A program made the position numbers and the translations under genes. The notes beneath the pieces were generated by a model, which did no database searches, was not told where the DNA came from, and saw nothing but the letters and a program-made list of their open reading frames with translations. A stretch of DNA of 64,000 nucleotides, taken from NCBI GenBank assembly GCA_026710545.1, contig JAPOQU010000015.1:28696-92695 (forward strand), in the 5' to 3' direction. Of this stretch, positions 18,718 to 27,544 are shown piece after piece. How positions within the stretch are numbered: the stretch's first letter is position 1; each line of letters starts with the position of its first letter. This DNA comes from Gammaproteobacteria bacterium (GTDB lineage: Bacteria; Pseudomonadota; Gammaproteobacteria; Eutrophobiales; Eutrophobiaceae).

Positions 18718-18741
18718 GGGGACGGACTTAAGTCCGTCCCC
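18718..18741. repeat. Perfect 24-bp palindrome, copy 1 (REP-like)
   Basis: GGGGACGGACTTAAGTCCGTCCCC is a perfect palindrome between the LLM and FAH genes. A sister copy at 19760 differs only by a paired change (C to T on the left arm, G to A on the right). Paired changes mean the symmetry is kept, as in REP-type elements. Confidence 0.85.
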
Positions 18742-18805
18742 GGACAGAGCCGCGGCAGTCCCCCGGCATCTGACGGGTTGTGTGTGAGAATTGAGGAAAA
18801 AAACG

Positions 18806-19723
18806 ATGAAACTGGCAACATTTGACATCAACAGCAGCGGGAAACGCACCGTCGGGGTGTATCATAACGGCGCCTACGTGGACCTCGTAGTTCTTTCCGG
18901 CGGATTGTTGCCGGCGGACATGATCGAATTTATCAAGGGAGGCAAGCCCACCATGGACCAGGCCCGCAGCCTGCTGGCCGGAGTCGGGGGCAGCGCCGGC
19001 GCGTATGTTTACTCTCCGGACCAAGTCACCCTGCAGGCGCCGGTGCCGTTGCCGGGCAAGATAGTGCATACCTCCTGCAATTTCGACTCCCACCTGGAGG
19101 AACTGACGACCTGGAACGATCCGGAATGGGAGTCCCACAACTGGGGCGAGTTTCACTTCGAACACCCGACCGGCTTCCTGGAAGCGCCGTCGTCCGTGGT
19201 GCCCAGCGGCGCCGGGGTCGAGATTCCGGTGTTCACGAAACAACTGGATTACGAGATCGAGATCGCCATCATCATCGGCAGGGAGGCCTACAAGGTCGGT
19301 GTCGATGACGCCTTCAAATACGTGGCGGGTTACACCATCTTCAATGACCTGTCCGCCCGGGACATCCAGGCCCGGGAGCACTCCAACAAGGTGATCCTGA
19401 TGGGGAAGAGCTTCAAGGGTTCCTGTCCCCTGGGCCCCTGGCTGGTCACCCTGGATGAACTGGACGACCCCCACGACCTGGATATGAAACTGCGCGTCAA
19501 CGGCGAAGTGCGCCAGGACGCCAATACCGGCCAGATGCACTACAAGACCGCGGAACTGGTGTCCTGGTGGTCGCACATGGGCCTGTATCCCGGCGATGTC
19601 ATCACCAGCGGCAGCCCCCCGGGCGTCGCAGCCGGCATGGATCAACCCAGGTGGCTGCAGCCGGGCGACACGGTGGATGCGACCATCGCAAAACTGGGTA
19701 CTTTGACGACCAGGATCATATAA
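18806..19723 (+). CDS. Fumarylacetoacetate hydrolase (FAH) family protein
   Basis: The ATG at 18806 has GAGGAAAA just upstream and starts MKLATFD, better than the track start 15 bases earlier. The C-terminal FAH fold is clear: metal-site elements in YEIEIAIIIGREAYKV and AGYTIFNDLSARDIQ, then the FKGSCPLGPWLVTLDEL turn and the end ITSGSPPGVAAGM. Family members hydrolyse, isomerise or decarboxylate ring-cleavage keto acids, so a place in catabolism of an aromatic or cyclic compound fits. It is flanked by the two 24-bp palindromes. Confidence 0.9.
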   Translation: MKLATFDINSSGKRTVGVYHNGAYVDLVVLSGGLLPADMIEFIKGGKPTMDQARSLLAGVGGSAGAYVYSPDQVTLQAPVPLPGKIVHTSCNFDSHLEELTTWNDPEWESHNWGEFHFEHPTGFLEAPSSVVPSGAGVEIPVFTKQLDYEIEIAIIIGREAYKVGVDDAFKYVAGYTIFNDLSARDIQAREHSNKVILMGKSFKGSCPLGPWLVTLDELDDPHDLDMKLRVNGEVRQDANTGQMHYKTAELVSWWSHMGLYPGDVITSGSPPGVAAGMDQPRWLQPGDTVDATIAKLGTLTTRII

Positions 19724-19759
19724 TTCAATTTGGAAGCACAGGATATGTAAAGACCGTCA

Positions 19760-19783
19760 GGGGACGGATTTAAATCCGTCCCC
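19760..19783. repeat. Perfect 24-bp palindrome, copy 2 (REP-like)
   Basis: GGGGACGGATTTAAATCCGTCCCC is the partner of the element at 18718 and sits just after the FAH gene. There is no T-tract, so a simple intrinsic terminator is unlikely. Confidence 0.85.
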
Positions 19784-19832
19784 GAATCCCGTATATGCTG
19801 TGCATCTATGCTAAACGTATCAGGAATAAATA

Positions 19833-21107
19833 ATGACTACTGACATAAACAAGGAATTGCTGGCCCGGGCTATCGAGCACGTCGACCGCCAGCGCCTGGT
19901 GAAACTGGTGATGGACCTGGTGGACATCCCCAGTCCTACCGGCGAGGAGGAGGGCGTAGCCCGCGCCCTGTACGAGATTTTCGGCTCGGCCGGTTTCGAC
20001 GCCACCCTGCAACCCATCGGCGACGGCCGCTATAACGCGATCGGCCGGCTGCAGGGGCAGGGCGGCGGCAAGTCGCTCATGTTCAACGGCCACCTGGACA
20101 CCTCGTTCGGCCCGGAACAGGCCCATCGCGGCATCGGCTACCAGTGCAAGGCCACGCTGGTCGACAACGAATGGATCTACGGCATGGGCTCGTTCAACAT
20201 GAAGAGCGCCATGGGGACGTATATCGTCGCCACGGAGGCGATCCGCAAGGCCGGCATCGAACTGGCCGGCGACGTGGTGATCGCCGGGGTGGCCGGCGAG
20301 ATAGAGAAAGCGCCGGTGAACGACTTCGAGGGCCGGCAGTACCAGGGTTACGGCGTCGGCACGAAGTTTGCGATTACCCACGGCGCAGTGGCCGATTTCT
20401 GCATCCTGGGCGAACCCACCAACATGATGCTGATCCCGCGTCACTGCGGCACCACCTGGATGAAGATCACCGTGCCGGGCCGCCTGATCCATACCGCCTG
20501 GTCCAAGGTCGAGACCAACGCCATCAACAAATCCAGGAAGGTCCTGGACGCCATACACGAGTGGATCCCGGGTTATTGCGAACGCAACCGGGTGGGCGAT
20601 TTCCAGCCCCGGGTGAACGTCTCCGCCATCGAGGGCGGCTGGCCCTGGCGCGGCGCCAGGACCCCGGACAACTGCTGCATCTACCTGGACGTCAGGACCA
20701 TACCGGGCGTGATGCCCGTACAGGTCTATAACGAGGTGCGCGAGGTCATCGCGGACGCGGTCAGCGCCAACGAAGAACTGGCCGGCGCCAAGGTGGAAAT
20801 CTTCCTGTCGGCGCCCGGCACTTCCATCCCGGACGACAACGAACTGGTGCAGACCGTCATCAAGGCGCACACCGACCAGTTGGGTGAGGCGCCGCAGATG
20901 GGGATGGAAACCTGGTACAGCGATGCGGCGCACATGAACCGCTACGGCATACCCACGGTGAATTACGGCTCGGCCGGCCGCATCCGCACCACCGGCGGCG
21001 GCGGTTTCTCCACCTCCCAGGGCGAAGCGGTCCATATCGGCGACATGCTGGATATCATCAAGGTCTACATCCAGGCCATCCTGATGATCTGCCGCGTTGC
21101 GGAGTGA
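19833..21107 (+). CDS. M20-family metallo-deacylase/peptidase (ArgE/DapE-like)
   Basis: The 424-residue protein carries M20 landmarks: the first metal ligand in FNGHLDTSFG (H87), the catalytic Glu region AGVAGEIEKAP, and the third ligand block ADFCILGEPT. In the bridging-metal motif the expected Asp is Asn (GMGSFNMKS, N122), a variant seen in some deacylases. It probably removes an acyl group or cuts an amide bond in a small molecule. It follows the LLM and FAH genes on the same strand. A 437-residue antisense ORF over this gene is a GC-driven shadow. Confidence 0.88.
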   Translation: MTTDINKELLARAIEHVDRQRLVKLVMDLVDIPSPTGEEEGVARALYEIFGSAGFDATLQPIGDGRYNAIGRLQGQGGGKSLMFNGHLDTSFGPEQAHRGIGYQCKATLVDNEWIYGMGSFNMKSAMGTYIVATEAIRKAGIELAGDVVIAGVAGEIEKAPVNDFEGRQYQGYGVGTKFAITHGAVADFCILGEPTNMMLIPRHCGTTWMKITVPGRLIHTAWSKVETNAINKSRKVLDAIHEWIPGYCERNRVGDFQPRVNVSAIEGGWPWRGARTPDNCCIYLDVRTIPGVMPVQVYNEVREVIADAVSANEELAGAKVEIFLSAPGTSIPDDNELVQTVIKAHTDQLGEAPQMGMETWYSDAAHMNRYGIPTVNYGSAGRIRTTGGGGFSTSQGEAVHIGDMLDIIKVYIQAILMICRVAE

Positions 21108-21298
21108 ATGAATTAACATCGATGCACAGGATGAACAGGATAAGTGAAAGTTGCGGATAGGGGTGTCGCCACAACATAATCTGTAGCGTCAGGTACGGGT
21201 TCGCCGGGCAGTAAGGAGGCGGACTGCTGTTTACAACTTGCAGGGGCAGGACAAGGTGCATCCACGGACGCAATCAGAGCAATAATGTTACAATCAAA

Positions 21299-21358
21299 TT
21301 ATCCTGTATATCCTGTACATCAATGTTAAATAGTTATCCTGTATATCCATGTTAAATA
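21299..21358 (+). repeat. Tandem duplication of the fbiC start region
   Basis: TTATCCTGTATATCC followed by ATGTTAAATA occurs twice (21299 and 21323; 21334 and 21349). The second copy gives the fbiC start. The first ATG would encode a ten-residue peptide ending just after the real start. No ribosome-binding site is visible before either. Confidence 0.7.
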
Positions 21359-23736
21359 TTGATGAAGTCCTGTCATGGTCCCATTCTGATGTACGGGAGT
21401 TGATGGAACGCGCCGCGGCGTTGCGCGATGAGGGACATGGCCGGGTCGTTTCCTACTCCCCCAAAGTCTTTATCCCGCTGACCAAGCTGTGCCGCGACGT
21501 GTGCCACTACTGCACCTTTGCGCAACCGCCGCGGGCCGGGCAACGGGCCTATATGAGTATCGACGAGGTATTGGACATAGCCCGGGCCGGCGCGGACGCG
21601 GGTTGCCACGAGGCCTTGTTCACCCTGGGGGACAAACCGGAACTGCGCTACAAGGTTGCGCGGGATGAACTGAAGGAACTGGGCCATACCTCGACCCTGG
21701 CCTACCTGCGGGCAGCGGCGCAGGCAGTGCTGGATGAGACCGGGTTGCTGCCGCACATGAACCCCGGCGTGATGACCCAGGCCGAGTTGCGGGACCTGCG
21801 CGCGGTATCGGTATCCCAGGGACTGATGCTGGAGAGCAGTTCAGCGCGCCTGTGCGAGAAAGGCGGCCCTCACCACGGTTCCCCGGACAAGCGGCCGCAG
21901 GTGCGCCTGGACAGCATCGCCGCGGCAGGCGCGGCGCGGGCGCCGTTTACCTCCGGCATCCTGATAGGCATAGGCGAGACCCGCCGGGAACGCCTGGAAG
22001 CCCTGCTGGCCCTGAAGGACCTGCACGATACCCACGGGCACATCCAGGAGATCATCGTCCAGAACTTCCGGCGCAAGCCCGGCACGAAGATGCACGCTGC
22101 CCCGGAACCGGCGCTGGAAGAGCTGCTCTGGACCATCGCCATGGCGCGCATCATCTTCGGCCCGCACATGAACGTACAGGCGCCGCCCAACCTGACCCTG
22201 GACGAGTCGCTGCCGGACCTCATCCACGCCGGGATCAACGACTGGGGCGGTGTCTCGCCCGTGACGCCGGACCACGTCAACCCGGAAGCGGCCTGGCCGC
22301 ACCTTGATAAGCTGCGCGCCGCAACGGAGGTAACCGGCAAGACCCTGGCGCCGAGACTGCCGGTTTACCCGGATTACATCGAAGAGCGTGACACCTGGAT
22401 CGACCCTGCCCTGCACACCCCGGTGATACGAAAGATCGACGCCGCCGGCTATGCCCGTTCGGGTGACTGGTCGCCGGGAGGCGTGGGACATTGGCCGGAA
22501 CCGGGTAAACACCTGAACGGTGGAGGAACACAACGCACAACGGACAGCCCATTGGCGTCACTGACGGACAAGGCCATGGCCGGCGTGCGTCTTGATGAGA
22601 ACGAAATCGCCAGCCTGTTCAATGCCCGGGCCGCCGATGAAGCACTCGTCATCCGGGCCGCCGACGACCTGCGCCGCACGGTTAACGGCGACACGGTCAG
22701 CTACGTGGTCAACCGGAATATCAATTACACCAACATCTGCTATTTCGGCTGCGGTTTCTGCGCCTTCTCCAAGGGGCGCGTGGCCGAGAACCTGCGCGAA
22801 CGGGGCTACGACCTGCCCCTGGCGGAAGTCCAGGCGCGTGTGTCAGAAGCCTGGCAGCGGGGCGCGACCGAGGTCTGCCTGCAAGGGGGCATACACCCGG
22901 ATTACACCGGCGCGACCTATCTTTCAATCGTCCGGGCGGTGAAGCAGGCCCAGCCGGACATGCACGTACATGCGTTCTCGCCCCTGGAGATCAGGCAGGG
23001 GGCAGAGACCCTGGGGCTGCCGCTCAGGGACTATCTCAAGGAGTTGAAGCAAGCGGGCCTCGGCACCCTGCCCGGCACCGCGGCGGAAATCCTGGACGAT
23101 GAGATCCGGCAGATTATCTGCCCGGACAAGCTGAACACGGAACAGTGGCTGGAGGTCATGCGCACCGCCCACTCGCTGGGCCTCAACTCCACGTCCACGA
23201 TCATGTTCGGCCACGTGGACGGGCCGCTCAACTGGGCGCGGCATTTGCTGCGTATCCGCGACCTGCAGGAAGAGACGGGGGGCTTTACCGAGTTTGTGCC
23301 GCTGCCCTTCGTACACATGGAAGCGCCCATGTACCGCAAGGGCAGGGCGCGCAAGGGGCCCACCTTCCGCGAAGCCCTGCTGATGCACGCGGTCGCCAGG
23401 CTGGCGCTGCACCCGCATATCACCAACATACAGGCCTCCTGGGTGAAGCTGGGCATGGACGGGATCAAGGCCTGCCTGGATGCGGGCGTCAACGACCTGG
23501 GCGGCACCCTGATGAACGAAAGCATCAGCCGCGCCGCGGGCGCCTCCCACGGCCAGGAGTTCACCGTCGCGGGCATGCGCGAGCTGATCACGGCCGCGGG
23601 CAGGGTACCGCAACGGCGCACCACCCGTTACGAGTTTATCAATGAGACCGGCGACCCGGTTCACCTGCCTGCCATGACGCAAGACCCGGGAATCGCAACC
23701 CGGGGCGGCTGTCCAGCGTCGCCGGCATCGTCCTGA
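21349..23736 (+). CDS. fbiC: FO synthase, fused CofG-CofH (FbiC type)
   Basis: This two-module radical SAM enzyme makes 7,8-didemethyl-8-hydroxy-5-deazariboflavin (FO), the chromophore of coenzyme F420. The CofG half has the cluster motif CRDVCHYC (C48, C52, C55) and the CofH half has CYFGCGFC (C464, C468, C471). The 795-residue length is normal for the fused form of actinobacteria and some proteobacteria; many other lineages split it. None of the other F420 genes (cofC/fbiD, cofD, cofE) is in the window. The LLM oxidoreductase upstream may be a user of the cofactor. Confidence 0.96.
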   Translation: MLNIDEVLSWSHSDVRELMERAAALRDEGHGRVVSYSPKVFIPLTKLCRDVCHYCTFAQPPRAGQRAYMSIDEVLDIARAGADAGCHEALFTLGDKPELRYKVARDELKELGHTSTLAYLRAAAQAVLDETGLLPHMNPGVMTQAELRDLRAVSVSQGLMLESSSARLCEKGGPHHGSPDKRPQVRLDSIAAAGAARAPFTSGILIGIGETRRERLEALLALKDLHDTHGHIQEIIVQNFRRKPGTKMHAAPEPALEELLWTIAMARIIFGPHMNVQAPPNLTLDESLPDLIHAGINDWGGVSPVTPDHVNPEAAWPHLDKLRAATEVTGKTLAPRLPVYPDYIEERDTWIDPALHTPVIRKIDAAGYARSGDWSPGGVGHWPEPGKHLNGGGTQRTTDSPLASLTDKAMAGVRLDENEIASLFNARAADEALVIRAADDLRRTVNGDTVSYVVNRNINYTNICYFGCGFCAFSKGRVAENLRERGYDLPLAEVQARVSEAWQRGATEVCLQGGIHPDYTGATYLSIVRAVKQAQPDMHVHAFSPLEIRQGAETLGLPLRDYLKELKQAGLGTLPGTAAEILDDEIRQIICPDKLNTEQWLEVMRTAHSLGLNSTSTIMFGHVDGPLNWARHLLRIRDLQEETGGFTEFVPLPFVHMEAPMYRKGRARKGPTFREALLMHAVARLALHPHITNIQASWVKLGMDGIKACLDAGVNDLGGTLMNESISRAAGASHGQEFTVAGMRELITAAGRVPQRRTTRYEFINETGDPVHLPAMTQDPGIATRGGCPASPASS

Positions 23737-23826
23737 GCGCCACCAACCTCCAGGGGTTGATGTGTCATATCGAGAAGGTGTCCGCAGGTAATTTATCCGC
23801 AGATTACGCAGATTAACGCAGATAAA

Positions 23827-23901
23827 ATGAGGTGATTAGCCGGTATAATCGCTTCATAATATACTACTATATGAAGCGATTAACTGGTATAATCGCCTCA
23901 T
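23827..23901 (+). promoter_or_regulatory. Duplicated palindromic promoter/operator of fic
   Basis: Two 31-bp copies of ATGARGYGATTA-N7-TAATCGCYTCAT lie at 23827-23857 and 23871-23901, 44 bp apart centre to centre. Each is an imperfect palindrome and contains a perfect TATAAT (23844 and 23888). The second copy runs into the fic ATG, and its -10 places transcription at 23900, the first base of the gene. This suggests a leaderless transcript with two cooperative operator sites. Confidence 0.65.
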
Positions 23902-25111
23902 GAAGTGGACACAAGAACACGACGACTGGCCAGGACGTTCACCCAAGTGGGCCTGGCAACACGGCGATTGGCCGTGTTTTGAGTACGACCACACTCAAGC
24001 CTATGGATTGAGCAGTGTCGATTTTCAGCTGGCATCCAGACAGTTGCATGGAAACATCGAGGTCCTGCCGGCGAGCGATCGGGTGGAAACGCTCACCAAC
24101 CTGATGCTTTCCGAAGTACTGAATACCAACCTGATCGAAGGCGAGATGCTGAACCGCGATTCCGTACGTTCATCCCTGCTGGTATTGCTCGGCGGCGAAG
24201 CGGCCGGAACAGACCATCACCCGGATGAAAAATCGTCATGGGCCGCAGAGTTCATGGTGGATGTCCGCAACCACTGGAACAGTCCCCTGGATGCAGCCCT
24301 GCTGGGGCGTTGGCAGACCTACATCGTTGCAGAACAACTAACCAGCAACATCCGCCGGGGAGCGTTCCGCAATGACCCTTCCCCGATGCGGATCGTAAGC
24401 GGGTCAGGTGGACGACTCAAGGTTCATTATGAAGCGCCACCGGCTGCACGGGTGCCAGGTGAGATGACGCGTTTTCTTGACTGGTATAACGCAACCCGGC
24501 CGGCCGGACACGCGGGTGCGGCTGATGCGTTGCCCGGCCTGATCAGGGCAGGCATTGCCCATGTCTGGTTTGAGAAGATTCATCCGTATGACGACGGGAA
24601 TGGCCGCGTTGGGCGCGCCATTGTGGACCATGCGCTCTCGCAGACACTGGGCTATCCGGCCTTGGCTTGTTTTTCAACAGCGGTGGAGCGAAGTAAAAAT
24701 GCCTACTACCAGGAACTGGAACGAGTTGGCCGGGGGAATTTAAACCTGGATGCATGGCTGGGTTACTTCACGGAGTCCGTCAGGCAGGCGCAGGAGATAG
24801 CGCAAAGAGCAGTAAATTTTGTGCTGGACAAGACCCGGTTTTACGATGCGTACCAGGACCAGATGAACGACAGGCAGAAAAAGATGGTCGCGCGCGTCTT
24901 TGCCGAAGGAATCGACGGGTTCGAGGGAGGCATAAACACACGGAAATATTGCCGTTTGACAAAATGCTCCCGGGCAACGGCATTCCGCGACCTTGATGAC
25001 ATGCTGAAACGGGGTATGCTCGTCAAGCGACCGGGCCTGGGACGCAGTGTCAGTTATGATCTGGTTACTGTTGACAGGTCGATGTATCCGTTAATACAGG
25101 CCGAAACATAA
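23900..25111 (+). CDS. Fic-domain protein with self-inhibitory helix and C-terminal winged helix
   Basis: The active-site motif HPYDDGNGRVGR begins at residue 228 and matches the AMPylating consensus. The N-terminal part (DUF4172/Fic_N style) contains TNLIEG at residues 76-81, the inhibitory [ST]xxxE[GN] helix, so this is a class II Fic that blocks its own ATP site. The last 70 residues (TRKYCRLTKCSRATAFRDLDDMLKRGML) look like a winged helix that could bind the palindromes in its own promoter. It probably nucleotidylates a target protein. It is monocistronic with no antitoxin gene beside it. Confidence 0.92.
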   Translation: MKWTQEHDDWPGRSPKWAWQHGDWPCFEYDHTQAYGLSSVDFQLASRQLHGNIEVLPASDRVETLTNLMLSEVLNTNLIEGEMLNRDSVRSSLLVLLGGEAAGTDHHPDEKSSWAAEFMVDVRNHWNSPLDAALLGRWQTYIVAEQLTSNIRRGAFRNDPSPMRIVSGSGGRLKVHYEAPPAARVPGEMTRFLDWYNATRPAGHAGAADALPGLIRAGIAHVWFEKIHPYDDGNGRVGRAIVDHALSQTLGYPALACFSTAVERSKNAYYQELERVGRGNLNLDAWLGYFTESVRQAQEIAQRAVNFVLDKTRFYDAYQDQMNDRQKKMVARVFAEGIDGFEGGINTRKYCRLTKCSRATAFRDLDDMLKRGMLVKRPGLGRSVSYDLVTVDRSMYPLIQAET

Positions 25112-25198
25112 GCTAAGGTTCTCCATCCTCATATTTGTCCTAACATCGGCCCTAAAATATTTATTGCGTAGTTATATTTTTGTATCTACAATTATGTC

Positions 25199-25501
25199 AT
25201 GCGTTTTGAATGGAATCACGATAAAGACACCTCTATGAGCAAACTCACAAAAAATCAAAGAGCTGAAATTGATAATTTAGCTTTGATGGCGGACAGAGAG
25301 ATAGATACATCAGATATCCCGGAGACGGCTGATTGGAGAAATGCTGTTATAGGGAAATACTACCGGCCTATTAAAAAACAGGTCTCATTACGCCTGGATG
25401 CTGACATTTTAGAGTGGTTTAAGATACAAGGGGGCAAATATCAGACCCATATTAACCTGGCTTTGCGCCGTTATATGGAATCAAATCAAGCAATAAAATA
25501 A
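25199..25501 (+). CDS. BrnA-type antitoxin fused to a stub of the BrnT toxin
   Basis: Residues 13 onward (MSKLTKNQ ... KKQVSLRLDADILEWFKIQGGKYQTHINLALRRYM) are a typical BrnA ribbon-helix-helix antitoxin. The first twelve codons, MRFEWNHDKDTS, match the conserved start of the BrnT toxin. An in-frame deletion of nearly all of brnT therefore joined the toxin start to the antitoxin. The antitoxin could still start at its own ATG at 25235. TACAAT (25187-25192) ends six bases before the first ATG, so the transcript may be leaderless. Confidence 0.8.
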   Translation: MRFEWNHDKDTSMSKLTKNQRAEIDNLALMADREIDTSDIPETADWRNAVIGKYYRPIKKQVSLRLDADILEWFKIQGGKYQTHINLALRRYMESNQAIK

Positions 25502-25561
25502 ATTCAGCAGTACAAACGCAGTTGCCTTGGCCATCCTTTTCACGCGTAAAACAAGTACGTC

Positions 25562-26152
25562 TTACAACATAAACGATATGTTCCCCTGCGCCTGGTCTGC
25601 ATCGATCAGGTTGATCTGCTTGACTTCTATGAGCCAGCTCTCGTCATCCTGGCGCTGCAGCACGTAACCGCCCATGCAGGCCAGCGTACCATGTTCTCCC
25701 TTCCGGTAGGTATGGACGTTCAAATTCGTGCGCACCCGCAGTTCGGTCTCGCCGGCGGCCCAGATCTCGATATTGCTTAAGGAATGGCGGGTGCGGGTGG
25801 GCGGTAGCTGGGAAAATGCAAAGCCCGTACGGAACCGGGCGATCTTGTCTTCCAGGCGGCGCCGGTCCTGTATCTCCCAGGTGATGGTGCCGCCGGGATT
25901 GTGGGGCGCCGGATCACTGGGGATCCAGTAAATGCACTGGTCCTGGAACAGGCCGAGCCACTCCTCGAAGCGGCCGTCGTCCAGCAGGCGGCACTCGCGG
26001 TTGAGCAGGTGGGTAATCTCGTAATGGATTTCCGGCGCAACGGGCGGTCCCGGGTTACTCCATTCCTTCGCTATCCGGTATAAGCGCTGGTAGTACCCGG
26101 AAGTAACATAGGCGGACGGACCCGGCTGTTGTTGCAGTAATTCCCTGCTCAT
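25562..26152 (-). CDS. Aromatic-ring-hydroxylating dioxygenase, beta subunit
   Basis: This is the small NTF2-fold subunit of a Rieske non-haem iron oxygenase: ITHLLNRECRLLDDGRFEEWLGLFQDQCIYWIP, then the C-terminal sheet. Its start overlaps the alpha-subunit stop by four bases (ATGA), so the two are translationally coupled. It is structural, supporting the catalytic alpha subunit. No ferredoxin or reductase gene is adjacent, so electrons must come from a system encoded elsewhere. Confidence 0.92.
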   Translation of the reverse strand: MSRELLQQQPGPSAYVTSGYYQRLYRIAKEWSNPGPPVAPEIHYEITHLLNRECRLLDDGRFEEWLGLFQDQCIYWIPSDPAPHNPGGTITWEIQDRRRLEDKIARFRTGFAFSQLPPTRTRHSLSNIEIWAAGETELRVRTNLNVHTYRKGEHGTLACMGGYVLQRQDDESWLIEVKQINLIDADQAQGNISFML

Positions 26153-27474
26153 AAGTTCTCCCGGCGCTGGTCACTGCCGGCGTCCAGGCTCATCAGGCGC
26201 TTCCATTCCCGGTAGAAGGTGCGCATGGTGATGTCGCTGGTGACCGGCGCCCGGGTGCCGTCGATCTCGGCCACTTCCCGCTCGCTGTGCAGGTGGCGGC
26301 TGCAATCCACCCATTCGGCCTCGGGGATACCGAGACCGGTCTGGCACGACTCGAAGTTCTCCACGTCATCCACCTCGCCGAACATGGGAAAATCCTCCTG
26401 GGTGCGCATGCGCATCGCGTTCACCTCGTCCGGCAGGTTGGAGACGGTGGTGGCAAACCAGTAGAGATCAGTCTGGTCCACGCCCAGCGGGTCGACCAAC
26501 TGTACCTGGTTGCCGATCAATAACAGGTTCGGGAACACGGTCAGGTTAAGGCCGGCGCCCACCGCCAGTTCGAGCAGCCGTTTGGCCTCGGTTGCGCCGT
26601 ATTTTTCCGGCAGGGACCGCTCCAGGTGCTCCCGTCCCGGCTGCGGGCGCTGCTGCTCCCAGGCGGATACCTTGTGCATCTCGGGGCGCTGGTCCAGGTA
26701 GTAATGCCCGTTGCGGAACGCCTTCACGAACATGTCGCTTTTATCCGGGTCGGCCGCGAAGTACTGCATGTCCTTGTCCCCGTAGCGGGATGCCGCCATC
26801 ATCAACAGGGAGCGGTGGGAATAGGCCGGGTGGTAGCCGTCCCCCTGGTTGTCGGTGACGAATTTCCAGTTGGCGGCAATGCGGTAGCGCTGGGTGCCGC
26901 TTACCTGCACTTCTCCGCCGCCGTAACGGTCCAGCCAGTCGTCGATGACTTTCCGGGCGCCGGACAGGTGCTCCTCGAGAGCCGGTTGTCCGGGATTGAG
27001 ACAGGCGAAGATAAAACCGCGGTAGGCGCTGACCCGCGGCGCCCTCACCAGGTCGAACTTACCGCTTTCCCGGTCAGCGTCGTAGGCATAGTCCAGGGGC
27101 ACGGATACGGAGCGGCCCGCATGGTCGTAAGACCAGGAGTGATAGGGACAGACAAAGACCTTGCAGCTTCCCTTGTCCTCGCGGCACACCTTCGCGCCGC
27201 GGTGCGCGCAGCGGTTAAACAGGACGTGGATAGCGGCATCACGGTCGCGGGTGATGATCACCGGGCGGCCCCCGAAATGGCGGGTGACGAAATCGCCCGG
27301 CGCAGGGATTTCGCTCTCGTGGCCGACGAACACCCAGGTGCGGGCGAAGATATTGCGCATCTCACGCCGGAACAGCGCCTCACTGGTATAAACCGAACGG
27401 TGGACGCGGCCTTCCTGGATCAGGTAGTCCCAGTCAGCGGCGGCGCTCACGGCAGAGATTTTATGCGTATCCAT
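26149..27474 (-). CDS. Aromatic-ring-hydroxylating dioxygenase, alpha (Rieske) subunit
   Basis: The 441-residue protein has a perfect Rieske motif C-X-H-X17-C-X2-H (C89, H91, C109, H112), followed by the mononuclear iron site region FVTDNQGDGYHPAYSHRS. It should dihydroxylate or monooxygenate an aromatic or heterocyclic substrate with the beta subunit downstream. The substrate cannot be named. The catabolic genes to the left (FAH, M20, LLM) would fit ring cleavage and later steps but are on the other strand. Confidence 0.94.
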   Translation of the reverse strand: MDTHKISAVSAAADWDYLIQEGRVHRSVYTSEALFRREMRNIFARTWVFVGHESEIPAPGDFVTRHFGGRPVIITRDRDAAIHVLFNRCAHRGAKVCREDKGSCKVFVCPYHSWSYDHAGRSVSVPLDYAYDADRESGKFDLVRAPRVSAYRGFIFACLNPGQPALEEHLSGARKVIDDWLDRYGGGEVQVSGTQRYRIAANWKFVTDNQGDGYHPAYSHRSLLMMAASRYGDKDMQYFAADPDKSDMFVKAFRNGHYYLDQRPEMHKVSAWEQQRPQPGREHLERSLPEKYGATEAKRLLELAVGAGLNLTVFPNLLLIGNQVQLVDPLGVDQTDLYWFATTVSNLPDEVNAMRMRTQEDFPMFGEVDDVENFESCQTGLGIPEAEWVDCSRHLHSEREVAEIDGTRAPVTSDITMRTFYREWKRLMSLDAGSDQRRENL

Positions 27475-27544
27475 TCCCGAACCTGGTCAGTGCATGTCGA
27501 AAGATTCCTGTGCTGCGACAGGCGGAAAGTCATGGATACAACGT

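Noticed and set aside
18728-19645. 305-residue ORF antisense to the FAH gene
   Set aside because: The FAH family match and ribosome-binding site are on the plus strand; the antisense frame is compositional.
19806-21119. 437-residue ORF antisense to the M20 gene
   Set aside because: It is longer than the real gene but has only low-complexity Asp/Gly/His runs, typical of shadows of GC-rich genes.
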